Assembly: GCA_035726825.1 (NCBI GenBank)
Contig: JALNTX010000005.1
Coordinates: 309,701 to 373,700, forward strand
Source: Pseudocitrobacter sp913778145
Lineage (GTDB): Bacteria > Pseudomonadota > Gammaproteobacteria > Enterobacterales > Enterobacteriaceae
Reading direction: 5' to 3'
DNA length: 64,000 bases
Part shown: positions 15,945-24,904 of the stretch, one piece after another
Numbering within the stretch: the first letter of the stretch is position 1
How the letters are laid out: each line of letters opens with the position of its first letter
The notes under the pieces: model-generated
Seen by the model: the letters and a program-made list of their open reading frames with translations, nothing else
Databases searched by the model: none
What the model was told of the DNA's origin: nothing
Made by a program: the position numbers and the translations under genes

Positions 15945-17153
15945 TCAGGCCGGATTTTGTTTACTCTGGTCCGGGCGTTTTAACAGCAGGGATGCCACCA
16001 CAGCAGTGGACAGCACAGCCAGCGCGCCGGCCAGGAATATCGCGTTCAGCCCAAGATGTCCTCCTACCCAGCCGAGAGCAGGACTGCCGATCGCCATCGC
16101 CACGTCAAGAAATGCTGTGTAGATGCCCATCACCATGCCGCGGTTCTGGGGCGTTGAACCACTGATGGCTTCGATACCGAGGCCCGGGTAAACCAGTGAG
16201 TAGCCAAAACCGGCTAACGCTGAACCGATAGTCGCAATCAGGGACGTACCCGCAAGCCATATCAGAAAGAGCCCGGCGGCCTGAACGAGCACAAAAATCA
16301 GCGCAATACGTGCGCCACCAAAGCGATCTGGAAGATGGCCTGCAACGGTACGGGCAACAATCAGCGCGACGCCAAAGGCGGTAAATGCCATCCAGACGGG
16401 CTGCCAGTTCATGGCGCTGTAATACAGTGAGCTGAAGGCCAGGATGGTGCAGTAGCCTGTGCTGGCCAGTGCCGCGCCCAGACCGGGTAACCAGACCACG
16501 TGCATGACGGAGCCAAAGGAGGCTTGTGCGGCATGGGGATGAGGCGCCACGGCGGGCATACGGGCGAGATACGCCAGTACCAGCAGCGGAAGCAGGAACG
16601 TCAGCAGTGCGATCGCCTCAAAGCCGAAAGCATCAAATAACAGCGTCCCCACCGGTCCGCCGAGAGCCATAGCGGCAAACATCGCGGTACCCACCCAGGC
16701 GATAACCTTACCTGCATGCTCCTTATCCACGAGGGCCAGACCCCATGCCACGGCACCGGTAATGATGAAGCTTTCCGCCCCGCCCAGTATTGCGCGCCCG
16801 GCAAGCAAAACACCCACAGACAGTACCGGCATGCCGACGAACCAGAGCGACACCTGGTACAGTAGTCCTGAAACGGCAGCAGCGATAAGCCCGGCCACCA
16901 CGCCCTTTTTGGCGCCGCGCCTGTCTGAATAACTCCCGGACCACACCCGGGAAATCAGCGATGCCGCAAACTGTGCCCCGGCGACCAGGCCCACGATAAA
17001 GGTCCCGAAGCCCAGGTCATTTTTGACATGCAGCGGCAGGACGGGAAGTGCCACACCGATAATATTAAAGCCGACCAGTACCGCAGCCGTTACCGGCATC
17101 AGCGCTGCGAAAACCCGGGTACCGGAGTTATTGTGAGAATGTTTTACAGGCAT
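15945..17153 (-). CDS. MFS transporter (YhhS/YfcJ-like)
   Basis: The 402-residue protein has 12 predicted membrane helices, the loop 2-3 motif SGSYSDRRGAKKG and a repeat in the second half near AGHLPDRFGGAR. It resembles the YhhS/YfcJ group of drug or sugar exporters in the inner membrane. It lies between the broken dehydrogenase and the hydrolase gene in the minus-strand run, and may export the substrate or product of the neighbouring enzymes. The 198-bp gap upstream leaves room for a separate promoter. Confidence 0.9.
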   Translation of the reverse strand: MPVKHSHNNSGTRVFAALMPVTAAVLVGFNIIGVALPVLPLHVKNDLGFGTFIVGLVAGAQFAASLISRVWSGSYSDRRGAKKGVVAGLIAAAVSGLLYQVSLWFVGMPVLSVGVLLAGRAILGGAESFIITGAVAWGLALVDKEHAGKVIAWVGTAMFAAMALGGPVGTLLFDAFGFEAIALLTFLLPLLVLAYLARMPAVAPHPHAAQASFGSVMHVVWLPGLGAALASTGYCTILAFSSLYYSAMNWQPVWMAFTAFGVALIVARTVAGHLPDRFGGARIALIFVLVQAAGLFLIWLAGTSLIATIGSALAGFGYSLVYPGLGIEAISGSTPQNRGMVMGIYTAFLDVAMAIGSPALGWVGGHLGLNAIFLAGALAVLSTAVVASLLLKRPDQSKQNPA

Positions 17154-17351
17154 TTAATGCAGCCCCTTACCTTTTAATGAACAGAATGTCGTTTACGTAT
17201 TTCGTTTTTAGGGCACGATGTGGCCCGCAGAAAATTCCGGTTTGAATTTCCTGTCTACAAGGAAGCGTTAATTGATACAGCTCTTTTTATTTCCGGATGA
17301 TATAAACCATCCGGAAATAATGCAGGCGTCAGCTACCCGCCTGTTGATGGT

Positions 17352-18089
17352 TTAATAAACCTGCACGGTCGGCCGGAAAAGTATTTCGTTAACATCCACG
17401 TAGTCAGGCTGGCTGATGGCAAATGCAACGACCCGCGCAAAAGCCTCTGCCGGGATTGCATTCTCGTAGGTTTTCGACATACCTTTCGCAATATCTTCGT
17501 CGGTGATGGTTTTGGTCAGTTCGGTATCTACCGCGCCCGGGGAAACAATAGTCGTGCGGATGTTCCAGGGCTTCACTTCCTGGCGCAGACCTTCTGAAAT
17601 AGCCCGGACGGCCCATTTCGTCCCTGCATATACGGCACCGCCGGGTCCAACCTTGTGCCCGGCTACAGACGATACGTTGATAAACTGTCAGGACTTCTGC
17701 GCTTTCATATACGGCAGCGCGGCGGCAATACCGTAAAGTACGCCCTTAATGTTCACGTCGATCATCCGGTCCCATTCATCCACCTTCAGCTTGTCGAGCA
17801 TGGAGCTCGGCATTAAGCCGGCGTTATTGATGATGACGTCAATACGGCCGTGCAATTCTACCGCCCGGTCAACGAGGGCCTGGACCTGGGTGCGGTCCGT
17901 CACGTCGGTGCGGAGTATGGCTCTGGTATTCAGCCCCAGTTCGCCGGCAAGTTGCTCAAGCTTCTCCATACGGCGCGCCCCAAGGACCACCTTTGCGCCC
18001 AGTTTCGACAGGTGTCGGGCTGTTTCTGCTCCCAGGCCGCTGCTGGCACCGGTGATGACGATGATTTTGTTTTCGATACCCTGAGACAT
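17352..18089 (-). pseudogene. short-chain dehydrogenase gene broken by one in-frame TGA
   Basis: From the ATG at 18089 (AGGAGGTC site) the frame reads a complete classical short-chain dehydrogenase of 245 codons except for a TGA at 17688-17690. Before it are GASSGLGAE (cofactor loop) and NNAGLMPSS; after it the same frame continues with QFINVSSVAGHKVGPGG, the catalytic YAGTKWAV and SPGAVDTEL. A Gly (GGA) is expected at the TGA, as at the aligned AG(H) of the intact paralogue at 49048-49794, so a single G-to-T change explains it. The two pieces alone lack either the active site or the cofactor site. It sits 22 bp after the CMD gene. Confidence 0.85.
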
Positions 18090-18111
18090 ACTGACCTCCT
18101 GTAAGGAATGG

Positions 18112-18888
18112 TTATTTCGACTCACGCTGCTCAAACACCGTTTTGAAAACCGGCGCTGCGGAGAAAGCATTGGGCCACCCGGCATAATACGCAAGGTGAC
18201 TCAGTGCGCCTGAAGCCTGCAGCCGGGTCAGGCCGTTATCCATTGCCCGGTTAAGGTGCGGCGGAATTTGCTGTACCTGCCCGTTTGCAATCAGGGCAGA
18301 CAGGGTCACCAGACTTCTGTCCCGTGGTGCAAGCCCGGGACGCAGCCACAATTCCCGGAAAAGCACGTCGGTGGTGTCGCTGACAAGCCCCGGCACCGCG
18401 CTACCGATACTCTGTTCTACGCGTGCAGCGCGAGCTGCTTCAGCTTTTTCATCGATCGGCAGCAGCGCCTCCTCCGCGCGAGGAAGCTGTTCAGCGTTAA
18501 TTCCTTTTTGCAGGAATATCTCTTTCGTTACCGCTGCGGCCGCAATGGCATTGCCCCAGCCGGCATAGAACGCCAGCTGCGTGATGGTTTCGGAAAGCTC
18601 AGCCGGCTTAACACCGTTTTTCAGCGCCAGCTCCAGCTGCTCCGGTAAAAGTACGGTCTGATTCCGGGCAATAACCGCTGCAACGGTCACGAGGCTGCGA
18701 TCGCGTGGCGACAAATCGTTTCTTTTCCAGAGGTCTCCTGCCAGCCTGGTGCTGGCATAGCGTCCGAGCGCGGGGGATACTGCCTCTATGTCGGTGTCTG
18801 ACAGCGGGCCCCGCTGCGCCCCCGTTTCTGCAAGGGCGCCAGCCGATCCGAGAGAAAGCGCCAGCGCAACTGCCGTTGAAGTTTTCAT
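18112..18888 (-). CDS. exported carboxymuconolactone decarboxylase-family protein
   Basis: The 258-residue protein has a Sec signal peptide (residues 1-20, ending GALA) and two CMD repeats: SPRDRSLVTVAAVIARNQ with ELSETITQLAFYAGWGNA, and APRDRSLVTLSALIANGQ with QASGALSHLAYYAGWPNA. It is a close relative of the lipoprotein at 11155-11946 in length and order. No CxxC pair is seen. It starts 10 bp after the cupin gene, mirroring the cupin-CMD pair at 6034-7252. It should be periplasmic; its reaction is unknown. Confidence 0.9.
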   Translation of the reverse strand: MKTSTAVALALSLGSAGALAETGAQRGPLSDTDIEAVSPALGRYASTRLAGDLWKRNDLSPRDRSLVTVAAVIARNQTVLLPEQLELALKNGVKPAELSETITQLAFYAGWGNAIAAAAVTKEIFLQKGINAEQLPRAEEALLPIDEKAEAARAARVEQSIGSAVPGLVSDTTDVLFRELWLRPGLAPRDRSLVTLSALIANGQVQQIPPHLNRAMDNGLTRLQASGALSHLAYYAGWPNAFSAAPVFKTVFEQRESK

Positions 18889-18898
18889 ATTATCCCCC

Positions 18899-19357
18899 TT
18901 ACTGGTACTGTACGTCTGAGACGGGCTCCTGCCAGTCCACGTTCTTACCGTCCACCATATACGTCATGGCCAGATGGCTCATGGGGGACGTCGCCGTGGC
19001 ACCATGCCAGTGGCGTACAGTTGCAGGGATCCATACAACATCACCCGGAGCGATATCCTGGCGCGCTTTACCTTCTTCCTGAACCCAGCCTTTACCGGCC
19101 GTAACAATCAGCAACTGCCCGGCGGGGTGAGTATGCCAGGCCGTGCGCGCACCCGGGGCGAAATCCACCTGGCCCAGATTGGCACGCGTGGACGCGTTTG
19201 GCGGCAACAACGGGCTGACAACCGCATGACCTGAGAAGTTATCGGCCTTGCCGACGACAGAAGGGGTCTGCCCGTTACGGCGAATTTCAATGCCTTCGGC
19301 AGAAACCTGGGCGGCCCCCAGTACGGATATGGCTGCAGCAGCAATAATCGCTTTCAT
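18899..19357 (-). CDS. exported cupin-domain protein
   Basis: The 152-residue protein begins MKAIIAAAAISVLGAAQVSA, a Sec signal peptide. The cupin barrel has HTHPAGQLLIVTAGKGW and ATVRHWHGAT, giving the His set for a metal site. It pairs with the following CMD gene exactly as the 6034-6513 cupin does. It is the first gene of the minus-strand run and is divergent from the LysR gene at 19536, with a 178-bp AT-rich region between them as the likely promoter and operator. Confidence 0.9.
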   Translation of the reverse strand: MKAIIAAAAISVLGAAQVSAEGIEIRRNGQTPSVVGKADNFSGHAVVSPLLPPNASTRANLGQVDFAPGARTAWHTHPAGQLLIVTAGKGWVQEEGKARQDIAPGDVVWIPATVRHWHGATATSPMSHLAMTYMVDGKNVDWQEPVSDVQYQ

Positions 19358-19535
19358 CTTTCACCTCGCTGGTTACTTTCGGCTAAATGGCGTAGCGGAT
19401 TACATTAATTCCCTGCAAATGAAAACGCCTTTTGTCGGGAGGAATGGTTATTTAGTGAACGAAGAAAGTATATCTGAGGACGTATTAAGTGATTAGATGG
19501 TAAAATGAGATTGAAATTATAAGGAGAACCTCTAA

Positions 19536-20447
19536 ATGGCTGATGATAATCTGAATGCCCTTGCTGCATTTATGGTGGTGGCTAAGGAACAGAATTTCAC
19601 GCGAGCGGCAAAACGTCTGGGTGTTTCACAGTCAGCGCTCAGTCAGACTGTTCGTGTTCTGGAAGCACAACTCGGGATCCGGTTGCTTAACCGAACGACC
19701 AGAAGAGTTGTCCCAACTGAAGCTGGGGAACGTTTACTCGCTTCAGTTGGACCTCAGATAGAGGATATTCAGCGGCAGTTAATGGTGCTGAGTGAATTAC
19801 GTGATAAGCCAGCCGGTACAATACGACTTACCGCAACAGAATATGCAGCAGAGTCAATACTCTGGCCAGCAGTGTCGCGTCTCGTTAAAAAATACCCCGA
19901 TATTAAAGTCGAAATTCTTACAGATTATGGGCTAACTGACATCGTAAGAGATCGTTTTGATGCCGGTGTACGTCCCGGAGAAACTATTGCCAAAGACATG
20001 ATTGCCGTTCGTATTGCGCCAGATATGCGGATGACAGTGGCGGGATCTCCAGATTATTTCAGTAACAGGCATGTGCCCATTACTCCACAGGAATTGACAG
20101 AACACTGTTGTATAAACCTGCGCCTTTCCGGGCATGGAGGACTCTATGCATGGGAGTTTGAAAAGGACGGGCGAGAGCTGAATGTGCGAGTTGATGGTCA
20201 ACTGGTTTTTAATACGGGAAGCATGATACTGAAAGCGGCGCTTGAGGGTCGAGGGCTAGCCTATCTACCAGAAGGGCAGCTTGAACCCTATATAGCATCC
20301 GGGGCTCTTGTTCGCGTACTTGAGGATTGGTGTGAACCTTACTCTGGATATCATCTTTACTATCCAGGCCACCGACAACCCACTCCAGCATTTAGCCTTC
20401 TAGTTGATGAACTTCGCTATTCAACACGCGAGAAGCATCAGAGTTAA
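19536..20447 (+). CDS. LysR-family regulator
   Basis: The 303-residue protein has an N-terminal winged helix (LNALAAFMVVAKEQNFTRAAKRLGVSQSALSQTV) and a full effector-binding domain with TDYGLTDIVRDRFDAGVRPGE, ending in YHLYYPGHRQPTPAF. It is a paralogue of the regulators at 10166 and 28380; all three share the effector-pocket wording, which suggests related ligands. It is divergent from the cupin-CMD run and is the likely activator of it. An AAGGAG site precedes the ATG. The first repeat half-copy of the modular region lies 18 bp after its stop. Confidence 0.93.
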   Translation: MADDNLNALAAFMVVAKEQNFTRAAKRLGVSQSALSQTVRVLEAQLGIRLLNRTTRRVVPTEAGERLLASVGPQIEDIQRQLMVLSELRDKPAGTIRLTATEYAAESILWPAVSRLVKKYPDIKVEILTDYGLTDIVRDRFDAGVRPGETIAKDMIAVRIAPDMRMTVAGSPDYFSNRHVPITPQELTEHCCINLRLSGHGGLYAWEFEKDGRELNVRVDGQLVFNTGSMILKAALEGRGLAYLPEGQLEPYIASGALVRVLEDWCEPYSGYHLYYPGHRQPTPAFSLLVDELRYSTREKHQS

Positions 20448-20465
20448 TCTTTCCTGATAAATGAC

Positions 20466-20491
20466 GGTCAGCTATGAGCGAGAAGCGGACC
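20466..20491 (+). repeat. GTCCGC repeat, copy 1, B hairpin only
   Basis: GGTCAGCTATGAGCGAGAAG then CGGACC is the right-hand (B) hairpin of the repeat described at 23831. It is slightly degenerate in the left arm and lacks the A hairpin. It lies between the LysR gene and the convergent flavin oxidoreductase gene. Confidence 0.65.
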
Positions 20492-20576
20492 TTAATGAAC
20501 ACGGCTATACAATCCAATGTGCAAAAGTTTTATGCTCATTCAAAGATAGCAATCTCAGTTTGTCATGACTCTGTTA

Positions 20577-21581
20577 TCAGAGACTGCGCCATGCGTCTAT
20601 TGCTATTTCATATGAGTTCAGACGCGCCTGGTGATCGTAAATCCAGGAGTTCACCATAATTTCATCCGTGCCGGTTCTCTCTGCGAGGCTTTGCAACCGT
20701 TCACGGACAATCGCCTTATCACCCCAGATTGACTCACGTAGCAGGGAGGCAACTGCAGCCTTTTCATGATTTGTCCATAGTTCGTCCATCTCCTCCAAAG
20801 GAGGGGGAAGCTGAACGTTCACTCCACGGATGAGATTAAGGAATTTCTGCTGCTCTGTGCTGCTCAGGTATTCGGCCTGAGAGGCAGACTCGGCAGCCAC
20901 AATATTGACGCAGATAAGTACATATGGCTGCTGCAGCTGCGCTGAAGGCTTAAATTCACGGCGATAAGTGTTGATAGCCTCATTCATGGCGTCCGGGGCA
21001 AAATGTGCGGCAAAGGCCAGTGGCAAGCCCTTGTGGGCTGCCAGACGTGCGCTGAACGTGCTTGACCCCAGCAGCCACACCGGCACGTCCGAGCCTGAAC
21101 CCGGAATAGCGCGAAGCATCTGACGTGGCGCCGGGGGCGCCATTAACGCCATCAGTTCGTCTAGCTGATCCGGAAAGTCGAGCCCGCGTGACATTGAATC
21201 ACGCCGTAGCGCCCGCATAGTGAGCTGGTCAGTGCCGGGAGCACGACCGAGTCCCATATCAACGCGGCCGGGGTAGAGAGCATCAAGCGTGCCGAACTGC
21301 TCTGCCACGATGAGCGGGGCATGATTTGGCAACATGATGCCGCCTGAACCAATACGGATAGTCGATGTGTGTGCGCCAATATGGCTGAGAGCGACTGTCG
21401 TGGATGCGCTGGCGATGTCCGGCATGTTGTGGTGTTCAGCCATCCAGTAACGAAAATAGCCCTTTCTTTCGGCAAGCTGAGCCAATTCTCTTGAGCGATG
21501 AAGGGAATGTGCGACGGTTGAGTTTTGCGTGATAGGGGATAAATCGAGTACCGAAAGGGGTACAGAGTCATAGTTCTTCAT
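20577..21581 (-). CDS. LLM-class flavin-dependent oxidoreductase (luciferase-like, MsnO8 type)
   Basis: The 334-residue protein has the bacterial luciferase-like TIM barrel: LSVLDLSPITQNST at the N-terminus, RYWMAEHHNMPDIASASTTV near residue 43, GSGGIMLPNHAPL near 77, EQFGTLDALYPGRVDMGLGRAPGTD near 93 and VWLLGSSTFSARLAA near 168. These enzymes use reduced flavin from a partner reductase to oxidise small substrates. The flavodoxin and nitroreductases in the same island are possible partners. It heads the module of two DMT proteins and a LysR regulator that ends at the repeat at 23831. Confidence 0.93.
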   Translation of the reverse strand: MKNYDSVPLSVLDLSPITQNSTVAHSLHRSRELAQLAERKGYFRYWMAEHHNMPDIASASTTVALSHIGAHTSTIRIGSGGIMLPNHAPLIVAEQFGTLDALYPGRVDMGLGRAPGTDQLTMRALRRDSMSRGLDFPDQLDELMALMAPPAPRQMLRAIPGSGSDVPVWLLGSSTFSARLAAHKGLPLAFAAHFAPDAMNEAINTYRREFKPSAQLQQPYVLICVNIVAAESASQAEYLSSTEQQKFLNLIRGVNVQLPPPLEEMDELWTNHEKAAVASLLRESIWGDKAIVRERLQSLAERTGTDEIMVNSWIYDHQARLNSYEIAIDAWRSL

Positions 21582-21702
21582 CTGGCTTCCTTTAAATTCT
21601 TCAGGTTAAGAATTTCCCTGCAGGCTGCAGCAGCCGGCAGGACGGAAGTTCCGGATTCATTCCCGGAACCTCTCAAAGAGTGATTATCAGGACTGACTGA
21701 AC

Positions 21703-22194
21703 TTATTGGTTAGCGGCTGCCTGATGCAGGCTCTTTTTCGCCGGCGTGGCTTTCGACTTGCTGCTTGAGTAAATGAAGAACAGCGCAATACCCAGGCAGA
21801 CGATGGCGCCGAGTCGGCTCATCGAGAACGGAATCGATTCATTGCCCAGCCAGCCGAAGTTATCGATCAGCATACTCATGGTGAGCTGGCCAAAAATAAC
21901 GGCAACCGTGGCAACAGCAGCGCCGATGCGCTGGACGGCCAGTACCATAATGACGATATACGGCACGCCAAACATTGCGCCCATCAGCTGCCATTTAGGC
22001 ACGTCCATCAGGGTCAGAGCGTGCTTGGGCTCAAAGAAGAAGATCAGCAGCCCCGTCACCAGCGCACCGATTGAAAATGTCAGGAATGCGCTTTTAAATA
22101 CGCCGACTTTACTGCCCAGTTGCCCATTGATAGCCGCCTGTATGCTTAGCATGGCACCACCGACGACGGCGAGAAGAATCATGATAATAGTCAT
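21703..22194 (-). CDS. DMT-superfamily small membrane protein (YdcZ/DUF606 half)
   Basis: The 163-residue protein has five hydrophobic helices and the DUF606 wording QAAINGQLGSKVGVFKSAFLTFSIGALV and VPYIVIMVLAVQRIG. Such proteins are half-size drug/metabolite transporters that pair as hetero- or homodimers. The gene directly follows a second half gene (22204-22638, 9 bp gap), so the two probably form one inner-membrane carrier. The substrate is unknown. Confidence 0.88.
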   Translation of the reverse strand: MTIIMILLAVVGGAMLSIQAAINGQLGSKVGVFKSAFLTFSIGALVTGLLIFFFEPKHALTLMDVPKWQLMGAMFGVPYIVIMVLAVQRIGAAVATVAVIFGQLTMSMLIDNFGWLGNESIPFSMSRLGAIVCLGIALFFIYSSSKSKATPAKKSLHQAAANQ

Positions 22195-22203
22195 AATGTT
22201 ACC

Positions 22204-22638
22204 TTACCCCTGTGCAACCATAACGAGCGCTGCAATGATGAAAATCAGTGCAATAATGCGTTTATTGTCAATCCTTCTGTGCGGCGTACCAAGCAGGCCA
22301 AAGTGGTCAATAATCAGACTCTTAAATACCTGGCCAGCCAGGATGCCGATCATGGTCATGGCGATGCCGATTGCCGGCGTTGCCACTGTCAGGATGGTGA
22401 CATAAATCGGCCCGAGTACGCCGCCAAGTAGCTGCCATGAAGGCTGTGCAAAGAACGACGGGCTGTTACGCGGGCTGAAAAACAGCATCAGCAGGAAGGT
22501 CAGCGCCGCTCCAACACCAAATACGCTGAAGGTGGCCCATAGATCACCGACCTCCCCGCCCAGTGGCCCAAGCAATCCTGCCTCTACGGACAGTCCCATG
22601 CCTCCGGCAATTACGATTAAAATCAGTATCAGTTGCAT
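22204..22638 (-). CDS. DMT-superfamily small membrane protein (YdcZ/DUF606 half)
   Basis: I use the ATG at 22638 (GGAG nine bases upstream), giving 144 residues; an upstream start at 22704 would add a basic leader that does not fit the family. It has five helices with LSVEAGLLGPLGGEVGDLWATFSVFGVG and LGPIYVTILTVATPAIG. It is the partner half of 21703-22194. The pair is divergent from the LysR gene at 22738, which probably controls it. Confidence 0.87.
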   Translation of the reverse strand: MQLILILIVIAGGMGLSVEAGLLGPLGGEVGDLWATFSVFGVGAALTFLLMLFFSPRNSPSFFAQPSWQLLGGVLGPIYVTILTVATPAIGIAMTMIGILAGQVFKSLIIDHFGLLGTPHRRIDNKRIIALIFIIAALVMVAQG

Positions 22639-22737
22639 AGCAATCAGTCTCCAGTTGTTCAGGCGGAGAAGGTTACGCCTTAACTTGAATGAGAAAAATG
22701 CCATAATGAGATAAACACCTGTGTAGGATTTGCATTA

Positions 22738-23673
22738 ATGAATGATCCCGGAAACATCAGCATACGAGCCCTGCTGATTTTTATAGACGTTTATGAGACG
22801 CAGAATTTCTCTGTGGTAGCGCGGCGAGGAGGGATATCTGCCTCTCAGGTATCGCGCGTCATCCATCAGATGGAGGATGCGCTCGGGCAGCAGTTCTTTT
22901 ACCGTAATACCCGCGCAATTATCCCGACAGAAAGCGGCCATCTTTTTATCCGCTATGCGCGAGCCATGACGGGTAGCCTGGAGGAGGCGCAGCGGGAGCT
23001 CAACGAAAGAACACTTGAGCCTTCAGGAATGGTCCGTATAAACGCACCGGTGTTCTTTGGGCAGCGGCATGTGGCTCCTGCATTAGCTGGTCTAACGGAG
23101 CGATATCCAAGGCTCAGCATTGATCTCACACTGACCGATGATTACATCGATCCACACCGGGATCCGGCTGACGTAATTTTCCGGATTGGCGCGCTAATGG
23201 ACTCCTCATTTCATGCACGTGTGTTTGGTCAGCAGTTCTATCATCTCGCCGCATCACCAGATTACATCCGCCGGCACGGTATACCTGAATCCCCTGAAGA
23301 GCTCGCGCGTCATAAATGCCTGGTCTATCGTGGCTCCTCAGGACCAAACCGCTGGCTGCTGCGCAGTCACGGGGAGCAATGGGTGCACTATCCCGTCTCA
23401 CCGCTGATGTCATCTAATAATGCTGAAACGTTGCTGATTGCCGCACTCGGGGGGATGGGGATCGTGCTGTTTCCTGACTGGCTGATTGGCGAACGGCTGA
23501 AGAGCGGTGAACTGGTCGTGCTGCTGCCGGAAGTTGACTCGTCCATAAAAACAGAGCCGCAGCATATCGCGGCAATCTATCCGAATTCCCGCCACCCTCC
23601 GCTGAACGTGCGGGTTATTATCGATTACTACCTTGAAGCGTTCGGCTCACCGCTTTACTGGCAGTCTGAATAA
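22738..23673 (+). CDS. LysR-family regulator
   Basis: The 311-residue protein has the HTH segment FSVVARRGGISASQVSRVIHQMEDALGQQFFYRNTR and an effector domain. It belongs to a different LysR branch from the 10166/19536/28380 trio. It is divergent from the two DUF606 genes with a 99-bp gap from 22638, typical for a regulator of the adjacent transporter. Its first codons could also be read from a nearby alternative start, but ATG 22738 with an AGGA 9-12 bp upstream fits. Confidence 0.9.
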   Translation: MNDPGNISIRALLIFIDVYETQNFSVVARRGGISASQVSRVIHQMEDALGQQFFYRNTRAIIPTESGHLFIRYARAMTGSLEEAQRELNERTLEPSGMVRINAPVFFGQRHVAPALAGLTERYPRLSIDLTLTDDYIDPHRDPADVIFRIGALMDSSFHARVFGQQFYHLAASPDYIRRHGIPESPEELARHKCLVYRGSSGPNRWLLRSHGEQWVHYPVSPLMSSNNAETLLIAALGGMGIVLFPDWLIGERLKSGELVVLLPEVDSSIKTEPQHIAAIYPNSRHPPLNVRVIIDYYLEAFGSPLYWQSE

Positions 23674-23830
23674 GATATCTTGGCTTTGTAGCTCGTCTTA
23701 AAAATGGCTGGTCGATGGCAGCCGCTACACCAACTACGGTGGTATATCATGAGGGTATTATGGCTGCTTATACAGAAGGTTATTTTAGATATTCGATGAG
23801 CCTGCTCTTCGCACCAGTCAAACTGACAAT

Positions 23831-23901
23831 GTCCGCTTCTGGTACGAAGCGGACCAAGTAACTGAGCTAAAGGTCTGCTCTGAGCGAGGAGCGGACATTG
23901 C
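23831..23901 (+). repeat. GTCCGC repeat, copy 2, complete two-hairpin form
   Basis: The A hairpin (23831-23854) is GTCCGCTTC-TGGTAC-GAAGCGGAC, a perfect 9-bp dyad. After a 17-base linker, the B hairpin (23872-23896) has GGTCTGCTC...GGAGCGGAC, then ATTGCT. The loops (TGGCAC type in A, TGAGCGA type in B) give the element a direction, and this copy reads in the plus direction like all the others. It lies in the 365-bp gap between a LysR and an AraC gene; nothing else is recognised there except a possible IS end at 23927-23938. Confidence 0.85.
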
Positions 23902-24038
23902 TACCATCATTCTGTGTGAATAAACAGGGAGCAGGTCAGAAGGAAAATGCTGCCTGTTCATTTGCAATGAATAAACAGGTAGTGAAGAGCACAACTCATA
24001 GTAATGTGTGTGCTTTGGTCACTTAAGTTGTTAGGGGG

Positions 24039-24794
24039 CTAATTGAGTTGTCCAGGAGAAATCCCCATCCGCTTCCTGAACATAGCTATAAATGCGGAAG
24101 GGTCGTGGTAGCCCAAGGATGAAGATACATACTTAACCGATTTTCCTTCTTGAAGGAGGCTTATAGCCAATAATACTTTTCTCCTTATACTCCACTCGTT
24201 AAAGTTAATGCCAGTGGATAAAAGGAATCGCCTTGAAAGCGTTCTTTCACTTAATCCTATTATATCACTCCAACTTTTAAGTGTATAAACAGCATCAGGT
24301 TGGTTAATCATTTTTTGTGTCATTTTTCTTATTGTTTCATCCTCGCTAAGTGGAAGAAAACAGTCAAAACTGTCACTTAGGGCTAGTTGCTCACCCAAGA
24401 CATTAGCGAGATTTTTATCAGCTTGACTTGAAGGGTGGCCAACAGATCTCGAGGAAAAATCTTTGATTATTTCTCTAATTATTCCATTTATTTTAAGGGT
24501 TTTAACCTCAGAAGGTAAATTTCTGCATAATTTTTCATGAAAGTGAATGATTACATATTCAATATTTGTCAAAGCTAATGACTGATGACTGGTTTGTGGT
24601 GGCAACCAGACTGCGTACTCACGAGTAGAAAGGTATGTATCCCCATTAACATTAATTTTTACCAGCCCCACGCATGAATACATGAGCTTCCCCCAGTGCA
24701 AACTCTGATTAGGAAAATCTGTTCCAGCAACCCATTTTGCACAGCGAAACCAAATCGACTCAGGTGGTTCTCCAGTTTTGTCTCGATTAGACAT
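24039..24794 (-). CDS. AraC-family regulator with N-terminal sensor domain
   Basis: The ATG at 24794 (AAAGGA site) gives 251 residues; an upstream reading to 24884 adds a lysine-rich leader. The N-terminal half looks like a cupin sensor (YAVWLPPQTSHQSLALTNIEYVIIHFHE). The C-terminal half has two helix-turn-helices (SWSDIIGLSERTLSRRFLLSTGINFNEW and VKYVSSSLGYHDPSAFIAMFRKRMG). It is divergent from the cyclase-CMD pair at 24905 and very likely regulates it. This three-gene set is clearly more AT-rich than its neighbours, suggesting separate acquisition. Confidence 0.9.
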   Translation of the reverse strand: MSNRDKTGEPPESIWFRCAKWVAGTDFPNQSLHWGKLMYSCVGLVKINVNGDTYLSTREYAVWLPPQTSHQSLALTNIEYVIIHFHEKLCRNLPSEVKTLKINGIIREIIKDFSSRSVGHPSSQADKNLANVLGEQLALSDSFDCFLPLSEDETIRKMTQKMINQPDAVYTLKSWSDIIGLSERTLSRRFLLSTGINFNEWSIRRKVLLAISLLQEGKSVKYVSSSLGYHDPSAFIAMFRKRMGISPGQLN

Positions 24795-24904
24795 TGGCTT
24801 TCCTTTTACAGCTATTGTTTGTCTTGTTTTCAGCATTTCCAATAATTTTATTATCCTTATCATAGTTCTTGTTAGCAACAACAATTAAGAACTCGAGGTG
24901 ATTC

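Noticed and set aside
17685..17693. Selenocysteine at the in-frame TGA of the dehydrogenase
   Set aside because: No hairpin like a bacterial selenocysteine element follows the TGA, and the family has Gly at this site.
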